Notes under the pieces: model-generated
Database searches by the model: none
What the model was told of the DNA's origin: nothing
Seen by the model: only the letters and a program-made list of their open reading frames with translations
Program-made: the position numbers and the translations under genes
In this document: one piece after another, positions 13,896-22,163 of the stretch
Layout of the letters: every line of letters begins with the position of its first letter
Position numbering within the stretch: position 1 is the first letter of the stretch
Source of the DNA: JBBRHF01 sp038223055
GTDB lineage: Bacteria; Actinomycetota; Actinomycetes; JACCUZ01
Reading direction: 5' to 3'
Length of the DNA: 41,650 bases
Assembly: GCA_038223055.1 (NCBI GenBank)
Contig: JBBRHF010000012.1
Span: 1-41,650, forward strand

Positions 13896-16514
13896 GTGAA
13901 GGCCATTCGGCGGTTCGCCGTCCGCACCGTCCTGCCCGCCCCGCTTGCACCTCTCGGCGACCTCGCGCTGAACCTGCGATGGTCCTGGCATCAGGAGTCC
14001 CGAGAGCTCTTCGGGAGCCTGGACCCGCAGGCCTGGTTGGAAGTCAACCGCGACCCCCTGCGGCTGCTGGGCAGCCTCGGGCCGGAGCGGCTCGCCGAGT
14101 TGGCGCAGGACACCGGCCTGGTCGCCCGGGTCGAGCACGCGGCGGCCGACCTGCACGGCTACTGCACCGGCGACCGGTGGTACCAGTCGCTGGTCGCGGC
14201 CGCCTCGCCCGGGCAGGCCCCGCCCGCCGCGATCGGCTACTTCTCCCCGGAGTTCGGCATCACCGCCGTGCTGCCGCAGTACTCCGGGGGGCTCGGCATC
14301 CTGGCGGGTGACCACCTCAAGGCCGCGTCCGACCTCGGCGTACCCATCGTCGGGGTGGGCCTGCTCTACCGCGCGGGCTACTTCGCGCAGTCGCTGTCCC
14401 GCGAGGGCTGGCAGCAGGAGCGTTACCCGGTGATCGACCCCGACGGCCTGCCGATCTCGGCGCTGCGCGAGGCCGACGGTTCCCCGCTGGCGGTGCGGAT
14501 CGGGCTGCCCGGCGCCCGCACGCTGACGGCCCACGTGTGGCGCGCCCAGGTCGGGCGGGTGCCGCTGCTGCTGCTGGACTCCGACGTCGAGGCGAACCAG
14601 CCGGCCGAGCGCGAGGTCACCGACCGGCTCTACGGCGGGGGCAGCGAGCACCGGCTGCTGCAGGAGATGCTGCTCGGCATCGGCGGCGTGCGCGCGCTGC
14701 GGGCCTACTCCAAGCTCACCGGCTCACCGGCTCCCGACGTCTTCCACACCAACGAAGGTCACGCCGGATTCCTCGGCATCGAGCGCATCCGCGAGCTCAC
14801 GGCCGACGCCGGGCTCAGCTTCGACGACGCTGTCGAGGCGACCCGGGCGGGGACGCTGTTCACGACGCACACGCCGGTGCCGGCAGGCATCGACCGGTTC
14901 TCCCGCGACCTGATCGAGCAGCACTTCGGCGGCGACAACGGCTGTCCCGGGGTGCCGGTCGATCGCATCCTGGCCCTGGGCGCGGAGGACTACGAGGGTG
15001 GCGACCCGGGGCTGTTCAACATGGCGGTCATGGGTCTGCGGCTGGCCCAGCGGGCCAACGGCGTGTCTCGGCTGCACGGCCACGTCGCGCGGGACATGTT
15101 CAAGCGGCTGTGGCCGGGCTTCGGCGGTGAGGAGATCCCCATCAGTCACGTCACCAACGGCGTGCACGCGCCGACATGGGTGGCGCCGGAGGTCTTCGGC
15201 CTCGCGGAGAGCGAGGTGGGTTCCGAGCTGGCGCAGGAGGCCACCGGCTGGGAACGCATCGCCGGCGTCAGCGACGATAAAATCTGGGCCGTACGCCGGG
15301 TGCTGCGCGAACGCCTGGTCGTCGACGTCCGCAGCCGGCTTCGGGTGTCGTGGGTCCAGCGCGGAGCCAGTGACGCCGAGCTGCGCTGGGTCGACAAGGT
15401 TCTCGATCCCGACATCTTGACGATCGGGTTCGCCCGGCGGGTGCCGTCCTACAAGCGGCTCACCCTCATGCTGCGCGACTCCGCGCGGCTGCGGGCCATC
15501 CTGCTGCACCCCGAGCGGCCGGCCCAGCTGGTCATCGCCGGCAAGTCCCACCCGGCCGACGACGGCGGCAAGAAGCTCATCCAGGAACTCGTCCGCTTCT
15601 CCGACGACCCGGCGGTGCGCCATCGGATCGTCTTCCTGCCCAACTACGACATCGGCATGGCCAAAGCCCTCTACCCGGGTTGCGACGTGTGGCTGAACAA
15701 CCCGTTGCGCCCACTCGAGGCGTGTGGCACGTCGGGCATGAAGTCCGCCCTCAACGGGGGCCTCAACCTGTCGGTGCTCGACGGCTGGTGGGACGAGATG
15801 TTCGACGGGCACAACGGCTGGGCGATCCCCACCGCCGACGGGGTCACCGATCCCGACCACCGGGACGAGCTCGAGGCCAGCGCCCTCTACGACCTGATCG
15901 AGAACACCGTCGCGCCGCTGTTCTACGACCACAGCCCGTCCGGCGTGCCGGAGCGATGGATCGAGATGGTGCGCCACACGCTGAAGTCCCTGGGACCCAA
16001 GGTCCTCGCCAGCCGGATGGTCCGCGACTACGTGCGCGGGCTCTACCAGCCCGCATTCGCCTCGGCGCAGGCCCTGGGCGGGGACTACGCCGGCGCCCGC
16101 GAACTCGCGGCGTGGAAGTCGAAGGTGCGCGCCGGCTGGGCCGGGGTGGCCGTGGACCACGTGGAGTCCGCCGGCGTCGCCGCCGCCCCCGAGGTCGGCA
16201 ACACCCTCGAGCTGCGGGGCTTCGTGTCGCTGGGCTCCCTGGAGCCGGCCGACGTCGACGTGGAGGTGGTCTACGGGCGGGTTGACGAGTCCGACCAGAT
16301 CACCGCGTCGGAGGTCGTGTCGCTGCGCCACGACGAGGCCTACGAGGCGGGCCGGCACCGCTACGTCGGCGGCATCAAGCTCGTGCGCAGCGGGTCGTTC
16401 GGCTACACCACGCGCATCGTGCCCCGGCATCGGCTGCTCGCCGACGCCGCCGAGCTCGGCCTGGCGGTGCTGCCCGCCGAGAGCGCCGGGATGGAGACCG
16501 GCGACCTGCGCTGA
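13896..16514 (+). CDS. glgP: Alpha-glucan (glycogen/maltodextrin) phosphorylase
   Basis: An 872-residue GT35 phosphorylase of the type with an extra N-terminal DUF3417-like domain (LNLRWSWHQESRELF). It releases glucose 1-phosphate from alpha-1,4-glucan ends using phosphate and PLP. The PLP-lysine region is SGMKSALNGGLNLS, with Lys616 as the presumed Schiff base. The motif YFSPEFGI and the HTNEGHAGF block are typical. GTG 13896 fits the start MKAIRRFAVRTVLP and the nearby -10 box. It diverges from glgE and converges on glgX. Similar phosphorylases also act on maltose 1-phosphate-derived chains, so synthesis and breakdown genes lie side by side. Confidence 0.94.
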   Translation: MKAIRRFAVRTVLPAPLAPLGDLALNLRWSWHQESRELFGSLDPQAWLEVNRDPLRLLGSLGPERLAELAQDTGLVARVEHAAADLHGYCTGDRWYQSLVAAASPGQAPPAAIGYFSPEFGITAVLPQYSGGLGILAGDHLKAASDLGVPIVGVGLLYRAGYFAQSLSREGWQQERYPVIDPDGLPISALREADGSPLAVRIGLPGARTLTAHVWRAQVGRVPLLLLDSDVEANQPAEREVTDRLYGGGSEHRLLQEMLLGIGGVRALRAYSKLTGSPAPDVFHTNEGHAGFLGIERIRELTADAGLSFDDAVEATRAGTLFTTHTPVPAGIDRFSRDLIEQHFGGDNGCPGVPVDRILALGAEDYEGGDPGLFNMAVMGLRLAQRANGVSRLHGHVARDMFKRLWPGFGGEEIPISHVTNGVHAPTWVAPEVFGLAESEVGSELAQEATGWERIAGVSDDKIWAVRRVLRERLVVDVRSRLRVSWVQRGASDAELRWVDKVLDPDILTIGFARRVPSYKRLTLMLRDSARLRAILLHPERPAQLVIAGKSHPADDGGKKLIQELVRFSDDPAVRHRIVFLPNYDIGMAKALYPGCDVWLNNPLRPLEACGTSGMKSALNGGLNLSVLDGWWDEMFDGHNGWAIPTADGVTDPDHRDELEASALYDLIENTVAPLFYDHSPSGVPERWIEMVRHTLKSLGPKVLASRMVRDYVRGLYQPAFASAQALGGDYAGARELAAWKSKVRAGWAGVAVDHVESAGVAAAPEVGNTLELRGFVSLGSLEPADVDVEVVYGRVDESDQITASEVVSLRHDEAYEAGRHRYVGGIKLVRSGSFGYTTRIVPRHRLLADAAELGLAVLPAESAGMETGDLR

Positions 16515-16553
16515 CCTCGGTCTGGGTCTGTTTCGCTGACCTCGGTCTGGGTC
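16509..16553. repeat. 25-bp period duplication at the glgP stop
   Basis: CGCTGACCTCGGTCTGGGTC occurs at 16509-16528 and at 16534-16553, a period of 25 bp. The first copy includes the glgP stop TGA (16512-16514). The remaining spacer to glgX (16554-16622) shows no convincing terminator. Confidence 0.85.
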
Positions 16554-16622
16554 GGTTCAGGTCTGGGGCTTCCCGCCGGTGGGGTCGGATAGCGGCTCTC
16601 GCCAGCAGGGTCGCGGCGCGCG

Positions 16623-18830
16623 CTACCGCGTGCCCCTGAGCACCTGCATGCTGTGCGGGGCGAGGCGCACCTCGGTGCCGGCGGCGAACGGCAGGTCTCC
16701 CGGGGTCGGGAGCTCGGTGAGCGTGTCCAGCAGGCAGCGGTAGGCCGCGGCCCAGGGCATCCCCGGCACCGTGAACGGCTCGGTGGCCGGGCCGGTGTTC
16801 ACCAGCACCAGCACCGAGCAGCCCTCGTCGGCGTGTGCGTCGGCAGCTTCGGCGCCCCCCGCCCCCCCAGTCCTGTGCGGGAGGGCGTCGCAGGAGAAGA
16901 AGCAGCCAAGCGCGCGCTGGTCGCGGTCGAACCACTCGTCCGCGGCCATCTCCGCGCCGTTCGGGGCGAACCACCCGATGTCCTTGCGGCCACCCTCACG
17001 ATCCGGGCGCCCCTCGAAGAACTCGTCCTGGCGTAGCACCGGGTGGGTGGCCCGAAGCCTCGTCAGCGCGCGCACCCAGGCGAGCAGGTCGCGCTGCCAG
17101 GCGCTGCCCTCCCAACCCACCCATGTCGTCTCGCTGTCGTGGGAGTAGGCGTTGTTGTTGCCCTGCTGCGTACGCCCGATCTCGTCTCCGGCCGACAGCA
17201 TCGGCACGCCGGTCGAGACCAAGAGGGTGGTGAGCAGGTTGCGCAGCTGGCGGCGACGTACCCGGTTGATCTCCGGGTCGTCCGTCGGCCCTTCGACGCC
17301 ATGGTTCCAGCTGCGGTTGGCGTTGGTGCCGTCGCGGTTGTCCTCGCCGTTGGCAGCGTTGTGCTTGTCGTTGTAGGTCACGAGGTCGTGCAGCGTGAAC
17401 CCGTCGTGCGCGGTCACGAAGTTGACCGACGACAGTGGGCCGCGACCGATGCCCCCGAACACGTCCGAGGAGCCGGACAGGGCGTAGGCCAGGTCGCGTA
17501 CACCCGAACCGCGGTGCGAGGCGTGGCGGGCGAGGTGGCCCGGTTCGGCCAGCCAGGCGTTGCGGATCGTGTCCCGATAGCGGTCGTTCCACTCGGTCCA
17601 CGGCGGCGGGAAGTGCCCCAGCTGGTAGCCCCCCGGACCGACATCCCACGGCTCCGCGATCAGCTTGACCCGCGAGAGCACGGGGTCCTGGCCGAGCACC
17701 TGGAGAAACGCGCTTCGATCATCGTAGGCGTCGGAGTCCCGGGCCAGGCTCGGTGCGAGGTCGAAACGGAAGCCGTCGACATGCATCTCGCTGACCCAGT
17801 AGCGCAGCGAGTCGGTCACCGTGGCCAGGCAGCGGGGGTGGCGCAGGTCGAGAGTGTTCCCGCAGCCGGTGAAGTCGCGGTAGCCCCGTCCCTGGTGCAG
17901 TCGGTAGTAGGCCTGGTTGTCCAGGCCGCGCCAGCACAGCGTGGGCCCGGCGATGTTGCCCTCCCCGGTGTGGTTGTAGACCACGTCGAGCACGACTTCT
18001 AGGCCGGCAGCGTGCAGCGTCGCCACCATCGCCTTGAACTCGCCGACCTGCGCGCCCCGCGCCCCCGCGGAGGAATAGGCCCCGTGCGGTGCGAAGAAGC
18101 CGACGCTGTTGTAGCCCCAGTAGTTGGCGCGGCCGGCCCGCAGCAGGAACGGTTCGCTGACGAACTCGTGCACCGGCAACAGTTCGACGGTCGTCACGCC
18201 GAGCGAGACCAGGTGGTCGATCACCGCGGGGTGCCCCAGCCCGGCGTAGGTGCCCCGCAGCCGCTCGGGCAGGTCGGGATGGGTCTTGGTGAAACCGCGC
18301 ACGTGCAGCTCAAAGAGGACCGTGTCGGCCCAAGGCACCTCGGGTGGGGCGTCGTCGGCCCAGTCGAACCGGTCGTCCACGACCACCGACTGGGGAACGT
18401 ACGGCGAGGAGTCGCGGTCGTCGCGCACGGTGTCGTCGACGGCCACCTGGTCCGGACCGGTCGGCCCCTCCCCGGCATGACCGAACACAGCGCCGTCGAG
18501 CACGAGCGTCCCGTCGATCGCGCGGGCGTAGGGGTCCAGCAGAAGCTTGTCCGGGTTGTAGCGGTGGCCGTGCCAGGGGTCCCACGGCCCGTGCACCCGG
18601 AAGCCGTAGCTGCTCCCCGCGCCCACTCCGTCCACCCGTCCCTGCCACACGCCGTCGGGCCGCCGGACCAGCGGCGTACGTCGCTCGGTGCCGTCGGTGC
18701 CATCGGGGTCGTCGGTGCCATCGGGGTCGTCGGCGTGGGGGCGGTCGAACACGCAGACCTCGACGGCCTCACCGCCGGAGAACACGGCGAAGGACGTGCC
18801 GTCGCCGTCCGGTGTCGCCCCCAGGGGCAT
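16623..18830 (-). CDS. glgX: Glycogen debranching enzyme
   Basis: A 735-residue GH13 subfamily 11 isoamylase-type enzyme that cleaves alpha-1,6 branches left after phosphorylase action. CBM48 occupies the N terminus. Catalytic residues are Asp357 (VDGFRFDLAP), Glu393 (LIAEPWDVGPGG) and Asp476 (FVTAHDGFTLHDLV). The ATG at 18830 has AGGAGGAG a few bases upstream; a GTG at 18851 is possible but places that site inside the coding region. Residues 32-49 include a DDPDGT repeat from an 18-bp duplication near 18693-18735. It converges on glgP and diverges from the enoyl-CoA hydratase gene. TreX-like isoamylases share the motifs, but the neighbourhood supports glycogen turnover. Confidence 0.94.
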   Translation of the reverse strand: MPLGATPDGDGTSFAVFSGGEAVEVCVFDRPHADDPDGTDDPDGTDGTERRTPLVRRPDGVWQGRVDGVGAGSSYGFRVHGPWDPWHGHRYNPDKLLLDPYARAIDGTLVLDGAVFGHAGEGPTGPDQVAVDDTVRDDRDSSPYVPQSVVVDDRFDWADDAPPEVPWADTVLFELHVRGFTKTHPDLPERLRGTYAGLGHPAVIDHLVSLGVTTVELLPVHEFVSEPFLLRAGRANYWGYNSVGFFAPHGAYSSAGARGAQVGEFKAMVATLHAAGLEVVLDVVYNHTGEGNIAGPTLCWRGLDNQAYYRLHQGRGYRDFTGCGNTLDLRHPRCLATVTDSLRYWVSEMHVDGFRFDLAPSLARDSDAYDDRSAFLQVLGQDPVLSRVKLIAEPWDVGPGGYQLGHFPPPWTEWNDRYRDTIRNAWLAEPGHLARHASHRGSGVRDLAYALSGSSDVFGGIGRGPLSSVNFVTAHDGFTLHDLVTYNDKHNAANGEDNRDGTNANRSWNHGVEGPTDDPEINRVRRRQLRNLLTTLLVSTGVPMLSAGDEIGRTQQGNNNAYSHDSETTWVGWEGSAWQRDLLAWVRALTRLRATHPVLRQDEFFEGRPDREGGRKDIGWFAPNGAEMAADEWFDRDQRALGCFFSCDALPHRTGGAGGAEAADAHADEGCSVLVLVNTGPATEPFTVPGMPWAAAYRCLLDTLTELPTPGDLPFAAGTEVRLAPHSMQVLRGTR

Positions 18831-18995
18831 GACCCCGCTCCTCCTGGTCACCCGTTCGCCCCTTGTGGATCCATCTGCGTAGCCTGCCCGACTCGCGCCG
18901 AACCCACCAACTGAACCGACCAGCCGGGCCGCCGACCACATCCCAGCCCGATACGCTCGGCCGCTCCGGGCATTCGCCGGGACGAGGCACCACAC

Positions 18996-19002
18996 GAGGA
19001 GG
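18996..19002 (+). promoter_or_regulatory. Ribosome binding site deciding the hydratase start
   Basis: GAGGAGG lies 7 nt before GTG 19010 and selects that codon over the long upstream in-frame extension. A possible -10 box TACGCT lies at 18952-18957, with no clear -35. Confidence 0.7.
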
Positions 19003-19009
19003 CCCATCG

Positions 19010-19795
19010 GTGACCAGCAGTGAGTTCGTGCGGCTCGAAGTGATGGACGGCATCGGCACGATCCGGTTGGACCGGCCACCGATGAACGCCCTGAACGCGC
19101 AGGTGCAGGAGGAGTTGCGGGCGGCAGCCATCGAGGCCGGCGAGCGCCGCGACGTGTCGGCCGTCGTGCTCTATGGCGGCGAGAAGGTCTTCGCGGCTGG
19201 AGCCGACGTCAAGGAGATGGCCACGATGGCCTACACCGAGATGGTCGACCGATCCGGCGGACTCCAGTCCTCGATCAGCGCCGTGGCGCGCATCCCCAAG
19301 CCGGTGGTGGCGGCCGTGACGGGCTACGCGCTCGGCGGGGGCTGCGAGCTCGCACTCTGCGCCGACTTCCGGGTCGCGGGAGCGGACGCCCGGCTGGGGC
19401 AGCCCGAGATCCTGCTGGGCATCATCCCGGGGGCCGGCGGCACCCAGCGGCTGCCTCGCCTGGTCGGCCCGGCCAAGGCCAAGGAGATCATCTTCTCCGG
19501 CCGCTTTGTCGACGCCGACGAGGCGCTGCGTATCGGTCTCGTCGACCGGGTCGTGCCGCCCGAGGATGTCTATGCGGAGGCGCGGGCGATGGTGGCGCGG
19601 TTCGTCGGCGGGCCGGCCTACGCCCTGCGCGCCGCCAAGGAGGCCATCGACCGCGGCCTGGAGACCGATCTCGACACCGGGCTGGAGATCGAGCGCCTGC
19701 AGTTCGCTGGGCTGTTCGCCACCGAGGACCGCAGGATCGGAATGGCCTCGTTCGTCGAACGCGGCCCGGGCAAGGCCGCCTTCACCGGCCGTTGA
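19010..19795 (+). CDS. Enoyl-CoA hydratase (crotonase family)
   Basis: A 261-residue crotonase that hydrates trans-2-enoyl-CoA in fatty acid or butyryl-CoA oxidation. The oxyanion hole region is FAAGADVKEM, and both catalytic glutamates are present: Glu113 in GGGCELALCAD and Glu133 in GQPEILLGIIPGAGG. The C terminus ends KAAFTGR as in FadB/EchA-type hydratases. GTG 19010 is set by GAGGAGG at 18996-19002. The next region downstream is a decayed methyltransferase that begins immediately after the stop codon. EtfAB and thiolase genes in the window fit a beta-oxidation role. Exact chain-length preference cannot be read from the sequence. Confidence 0.93.
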   Translation: MTSSEFVRLEVMDGIGTIRLDRPPMNALNAQVQEELRAAAIEAGERRDVSAVVLYGGEKVFAAGADVKEMATMAYTEMVDRSGGLQSSISAVARIPKPVVAAVTGYALGGGCELALCADFRVAGADARLGQPEILLGIIPGAGGTQRLPRLVGPAKAKEIIFSGRFVDADEALRIGLVDRVVPPEDVYAEARAMVARFVGGPAYALRAAKEAIDRGLETDLDTGLEIERLQFAGLFATEDRRIGMASFVERGPGKAAFTGR

Positions 19796-20117
19796 CTCAT
19801 CCCAGCCCGCTTCCGTCGCCGAACCCAGCGCCGAGGACATCGAGCGAGCCCGGCGAGATCCCCCGCTGGCGAACGTGATCTATCACGACTGGGAGTCCTC
19901 GACGTACGACGAGAAGTGGTCGATCTCCTGCGACGAACGGAGCATCTCCTACGCCCGGGACCGGTTCGCGGCCGTCGCGGGCAGGGACGGCTGGCTCTAC
20001 GGCAGGGCACTGGAACTTGGGTGCGGGACTGGTTTCTTCCTGTTCAACCTCAGGCAGGCGCGGGTGCTCGACGAGGGCCATGTGACCGATCTGTCGCCGG
20101 GCATGGTCGAGGCGCCG
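19796..20117 (+). pseudogene. Truncated class I SAM methyltransferase
   Basis: The frame continues straight from the hydratase stop and encodes the N-terminal third of a SAM-dependent methyltransferase. The motif RALELGCGTGFFLFNL (motif I) and VTDLSPGMVE are clear, as is the family-like segment ANVIYHDWESSTYDEKWS. Immediately after GMVE similarity ends; the rest of the Rossmann fold and substrate domain are missing. There is no good start codon near the front of the conserved part: no ATG, GTG or TTG before a GTG at 19875. The piece is therefore probably a 5' relic left by a deletion that joined it to an acyltransferase fragment. Confidence 0.7.
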
Positions 20118-20283
20118 CAGCCCGGCTGCGCGCCCACGAGGGGACCCTGCGGGTCGGCGACAAGTGCATGCTCGGGCGGGAGACGTGGTGCGCGGGGAGG
20201 TGCAAGGGCACAGCGTCGTCGCGGGGGTCCCGGCGGTGGTCGTGGGCACCCGCGACGCCGGGGAGACCCGTCCCGGATCCTGA
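20118..20283 (+). pseudogene. C-terminal remnant of a hexapeptide-repeat acyltransferase, frameshifted
   Basis: In one frame the sequence reads LRAHEGTLRVGDKCMLG. In the next frame it reads GDVVRGEVQGHSVVAGVPAVVVG and ends at TGA 20281-20283 (given here as a match, total 23 residues split as GDVVRGEVQGHS then VVAGVPAVVVG). The second block is the classic end of left-handed beta-helix acetyltransferases. The two frames meet near 20172-20180, as if two bases were gained. The body of the protein is missing, so this is a decayed fragment. It ends 1 nt before the RlmA start. Confidence 0.65.
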
Positions 20284-20284
20284 C

Positions 20285-21187
20285 ATGACACCTGACACGG
20301 GGTTGTCCCTCGTGCTGCCTTACCTCCGCTGCCCGCACTGCTCGGCGGGGTTGCTCATCGCGGACCGGGTCGCGCGCTGCCCCGCCGGCCACACCTTCGA
20401 CATCGCCCGGCAGGGATATCTGGGCCTGCTCGGTGCCCAGCCGCGGACCGGCCCGGGCGACACGGCGACGATGGTGGCCGCCCGCGAGCGCTTTCTCGCC
20501 GCCGGACACTACGCGCCGATCGCACGAGCGGTGGCCGAGGCCGTCGACGCTTCCGTCCTGCGCGGGGATCGGGACCGGGATCGGGACAAGGCCTGCATTG
20601 TCGAACTCGGGGCGGGCACCGGCTACTCCCTGGCCACCGTTCTCGACGCCGCGCCGTGGGCCGTCGGGATCGCCGTCGACATCAGCATTCCCGCCGTGCG
20701 CCGCGCCGCTCGCGCCCACTCGCGCATTGGTGCGGTCCGCGCCGACGTCTGGGGCCGCCTCCCGCTCCGCGACGCCTCGGTCGCGGCAGTCCTGAACGTG
20801 TTCGCACCGCGCAACCCGGCGCAGACCGGTCGCGTGCTGCGCCCTGGCGGCTCGCTCGTGACGGTCACACCGACCCCAGCCCACCTGGCCGGACTGGTCG
20901 ACGCCCTCGGTCTGCTACGCGTCGACGCGGGAAAGGCGCAATCGGTGGCCGAGCGGCTGGACGAGTGGTTCGTCCCGGCCGGCGAGCAGGTCCGCTCGGG
21001 CCACCTGTCGCTGTCCGCGCTCGACGTACGGGCGGTGGTCGAGATGGGGCCCAGCTCCCACCACACCTGCGCGCCCGCCCTGATCGAGGCTATCGAACGG
21101 CTGCCGATGCCGTGGGCGGACGTCTGGTCGGTCACCGTGTCGACGTTCTTTCGCCGCCCGTCCCGCATTGATGCTACTGACGGGTAA
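20285..21187 (+). CDS. rlmA: 23S rRNA (guanine-N1) methyltransferase, RlmA family
   Basis: A 300-residue SAM methyltransferase. The N-terminal zinc site has Cys16, Cys19, Cys32 and His36 (CPHC and CPAGH), followed by GHTFDIARQGYLGLL, which is diagnostic for RlmA. Motif I is IVELGAGTGYS and the catalytic-region motif is VFAPRNP. In Gram-positive bacteria the family methylates G748 (RlmAII, TlrB-like) and can affect tylosin-type macrolide sensitivity; the exact nucleotide is inferred from family, not seen. ATG 20285 lies directly after the acyltransferase relic and lacks a strong ribosome binding site. A short RDRDRDK repeat is present at about residues 94-100. Confidence 0.88.
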   Translation: MTPDTGLSLVLPYLRCPHCSAGLLIADRVARCPAGHTFDIARQGYLGLLGAQPRTGPGDTATMVAARERFLAAGHYAPIARAVAEAVDASVLRGDRDRDRDKACIVELGAGTGYSLATVLDAAPWAVGIAVDISIPAVRRAARAHSRIGAVRADVWGRLPLRDASVAAVLNVFAPRNPAQTGRVLRPGGSLVTVTPTPAHLAGLVDALGLLRVDAGKAQSVAERLDEWFVPAGEQVRSGHLSLSALDVRAVVEMGPSSHHTCAPALIEAIERLPMPWADVWSVTVSTFFRRPSRIDATDG

Positions 21188-21190
21188 CAT
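21185..21190 (+). promoter_or_regulatory. Possible -10 box for the etf operon
   Basis: TAACAT overlaps the rlmA stop codon and lies about 90 nt upstream of the etfB start, in the only spacer before the operon. No good -35 hexamer stands at 16-19 bp. The call rests on the hexamer alone. Confidence 0.25.
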
Positions 21191-21282
21191 GACCGGCGCA
21201 GCAGCCACCCGCTGTCCGGCCGGGACCGCTCGGCTGGCAGGGTGAGCGGTCACCACCTCAGGACGGGAGATCGGCAACCGGA

Positions 21283-22062
21283 ATGAATATCGTCGTCTGC
21301 ATCAAGCAGGTCCCGGACACCTGGTCGGAGAAGAAGCTGGACCCGGCGGACAACACGCTGGACCGGGTGGCGACCGACCCGGTGCTCAACGAGATGGATG
21401 AATACGCCGTGGAGGAGGCGCTTCGGCTCAAGGAGGCGCATGGGGGAGAGGTGACGGTGCTGTGCATGGGCCCGGAGACTGCGGCGGACACCATCCGCAA
21501 GGCGCTGTCGATGGGCGCCGACAAGGCGATCCACGTGCTCGATGACGGCCTGCACGGAACCGACGGGGTGGGCACGTCGCTGGCGCTGGCGAAGGCTCTC
21601 GGGACCACCGAGTTCGACCTGGTGCTGCTGGGGTCGGAGTCCTCGGACGCGCGGATGAGCGTGGTGCCGGCGATGCTGGCCGAGCGGTTGGAATGCCCGC
21701 AGCTGACCTTCGCCAAGGAGGTCGTCGTGGACGGGTCGACGGTGCGCATCAAGCGGGTCACCGATGAGGGCTTCCAGACGGTGGAGGGCGAGTTGCCGGC
21801 CGTGGTCAGCGTGGTGGAGAAGCTCAACGAGCCGCGCTACCCCTCGTTCAAGGGCATCATGGCGGCGAAGAAGAAGCCGGTGGCGACGCTGTCGTTGGAC
21901 GACCTCGGCCTGGCCGCAGGGGAGGTCGGGCTGGCCGGCGCGTGGAGTGCGGTGGAATCCTTCGAGCTGGCCCCGGCGCGCTCGGCGGGCACCGTGGTCA
22001 CCGACGAGGGCAACGGGGCGGTCGCCCTGGCCGACTTCCTGGCGGCACGCAAGTTCATCTGA
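21283..22062 (+). CDS. etfB: Electron transfer flavoprotein beta subunit
   Basis: A 259-residue ETF beta subunit that binds AMP and, with EtfA, carries electrons from acyl-CoA dehydrogenases to the membrane quinone pool. It begins MNIVVCIKQVPDTW, the typical family start, and contains LNEMDEYAVEEALRLKE and the GSESSDARMSVVPAMLAERL segment. It is the first gene of a pair with etfA, 101 bp upstream of it. The stop codon lies beside an exact 15-bp duplication. Together with the hydratase, thiolase and acyl-CoA mutase it fits acyl-CoA oxidation. FixB/FixA-type nitrogen-fixation roles are not suggested. Confidence 0.95.
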   Translation: MNIVVCIKQVPDTWSEKKLDPADNTLDRVATDPVLNEMDEYAVEEALRLKEAHGGEVTVLCMGPETAADTIRKALSMGADKAIHVLDDGLHGTDGVGTSLALAKALGTTEFDLVLLGSESSDARMSVVPAMLAERLECPQLTFAKEVVVDGSTVRIKRVTDEGFQTVEGELPAVVSVVEKLNEPRYPSFKGIMAAKKKPVATLSLDDLGLAAGEVGLAGAWSAVESFELAPARSAGTVVTDEGNGAVALADFLAARKFI

Positions 22063-22092
22063 TCTGGGTGTGACTGGTCTGGGTGTGACTGG
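22063..22092. repeat. Exact 15-bp duplication after etfB
   Basis: TCTGGGTGTGACTGG occurs at 22063-22077 and 22078-22092, directly behind the etfB stop codon and before the etfA ribosome binding site. The unit is not part of a coding sequence. Confidence 0.9.
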
Positions 22093-22163
22093 GGTCCGCA
22101 GATTCGAGACCCGTGCGGTCGCCACATTCGGCAAGTTGGTGCGAGAGAGAAGGACGGCGCTTG

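Noticed and set aside
11662..13899. Frame of about 745 codons antisense to glgE
   Set aside because: The opposite strand encodes a complete GlgE with intact catalytic residues; the antisense protein has no recognisable domain.
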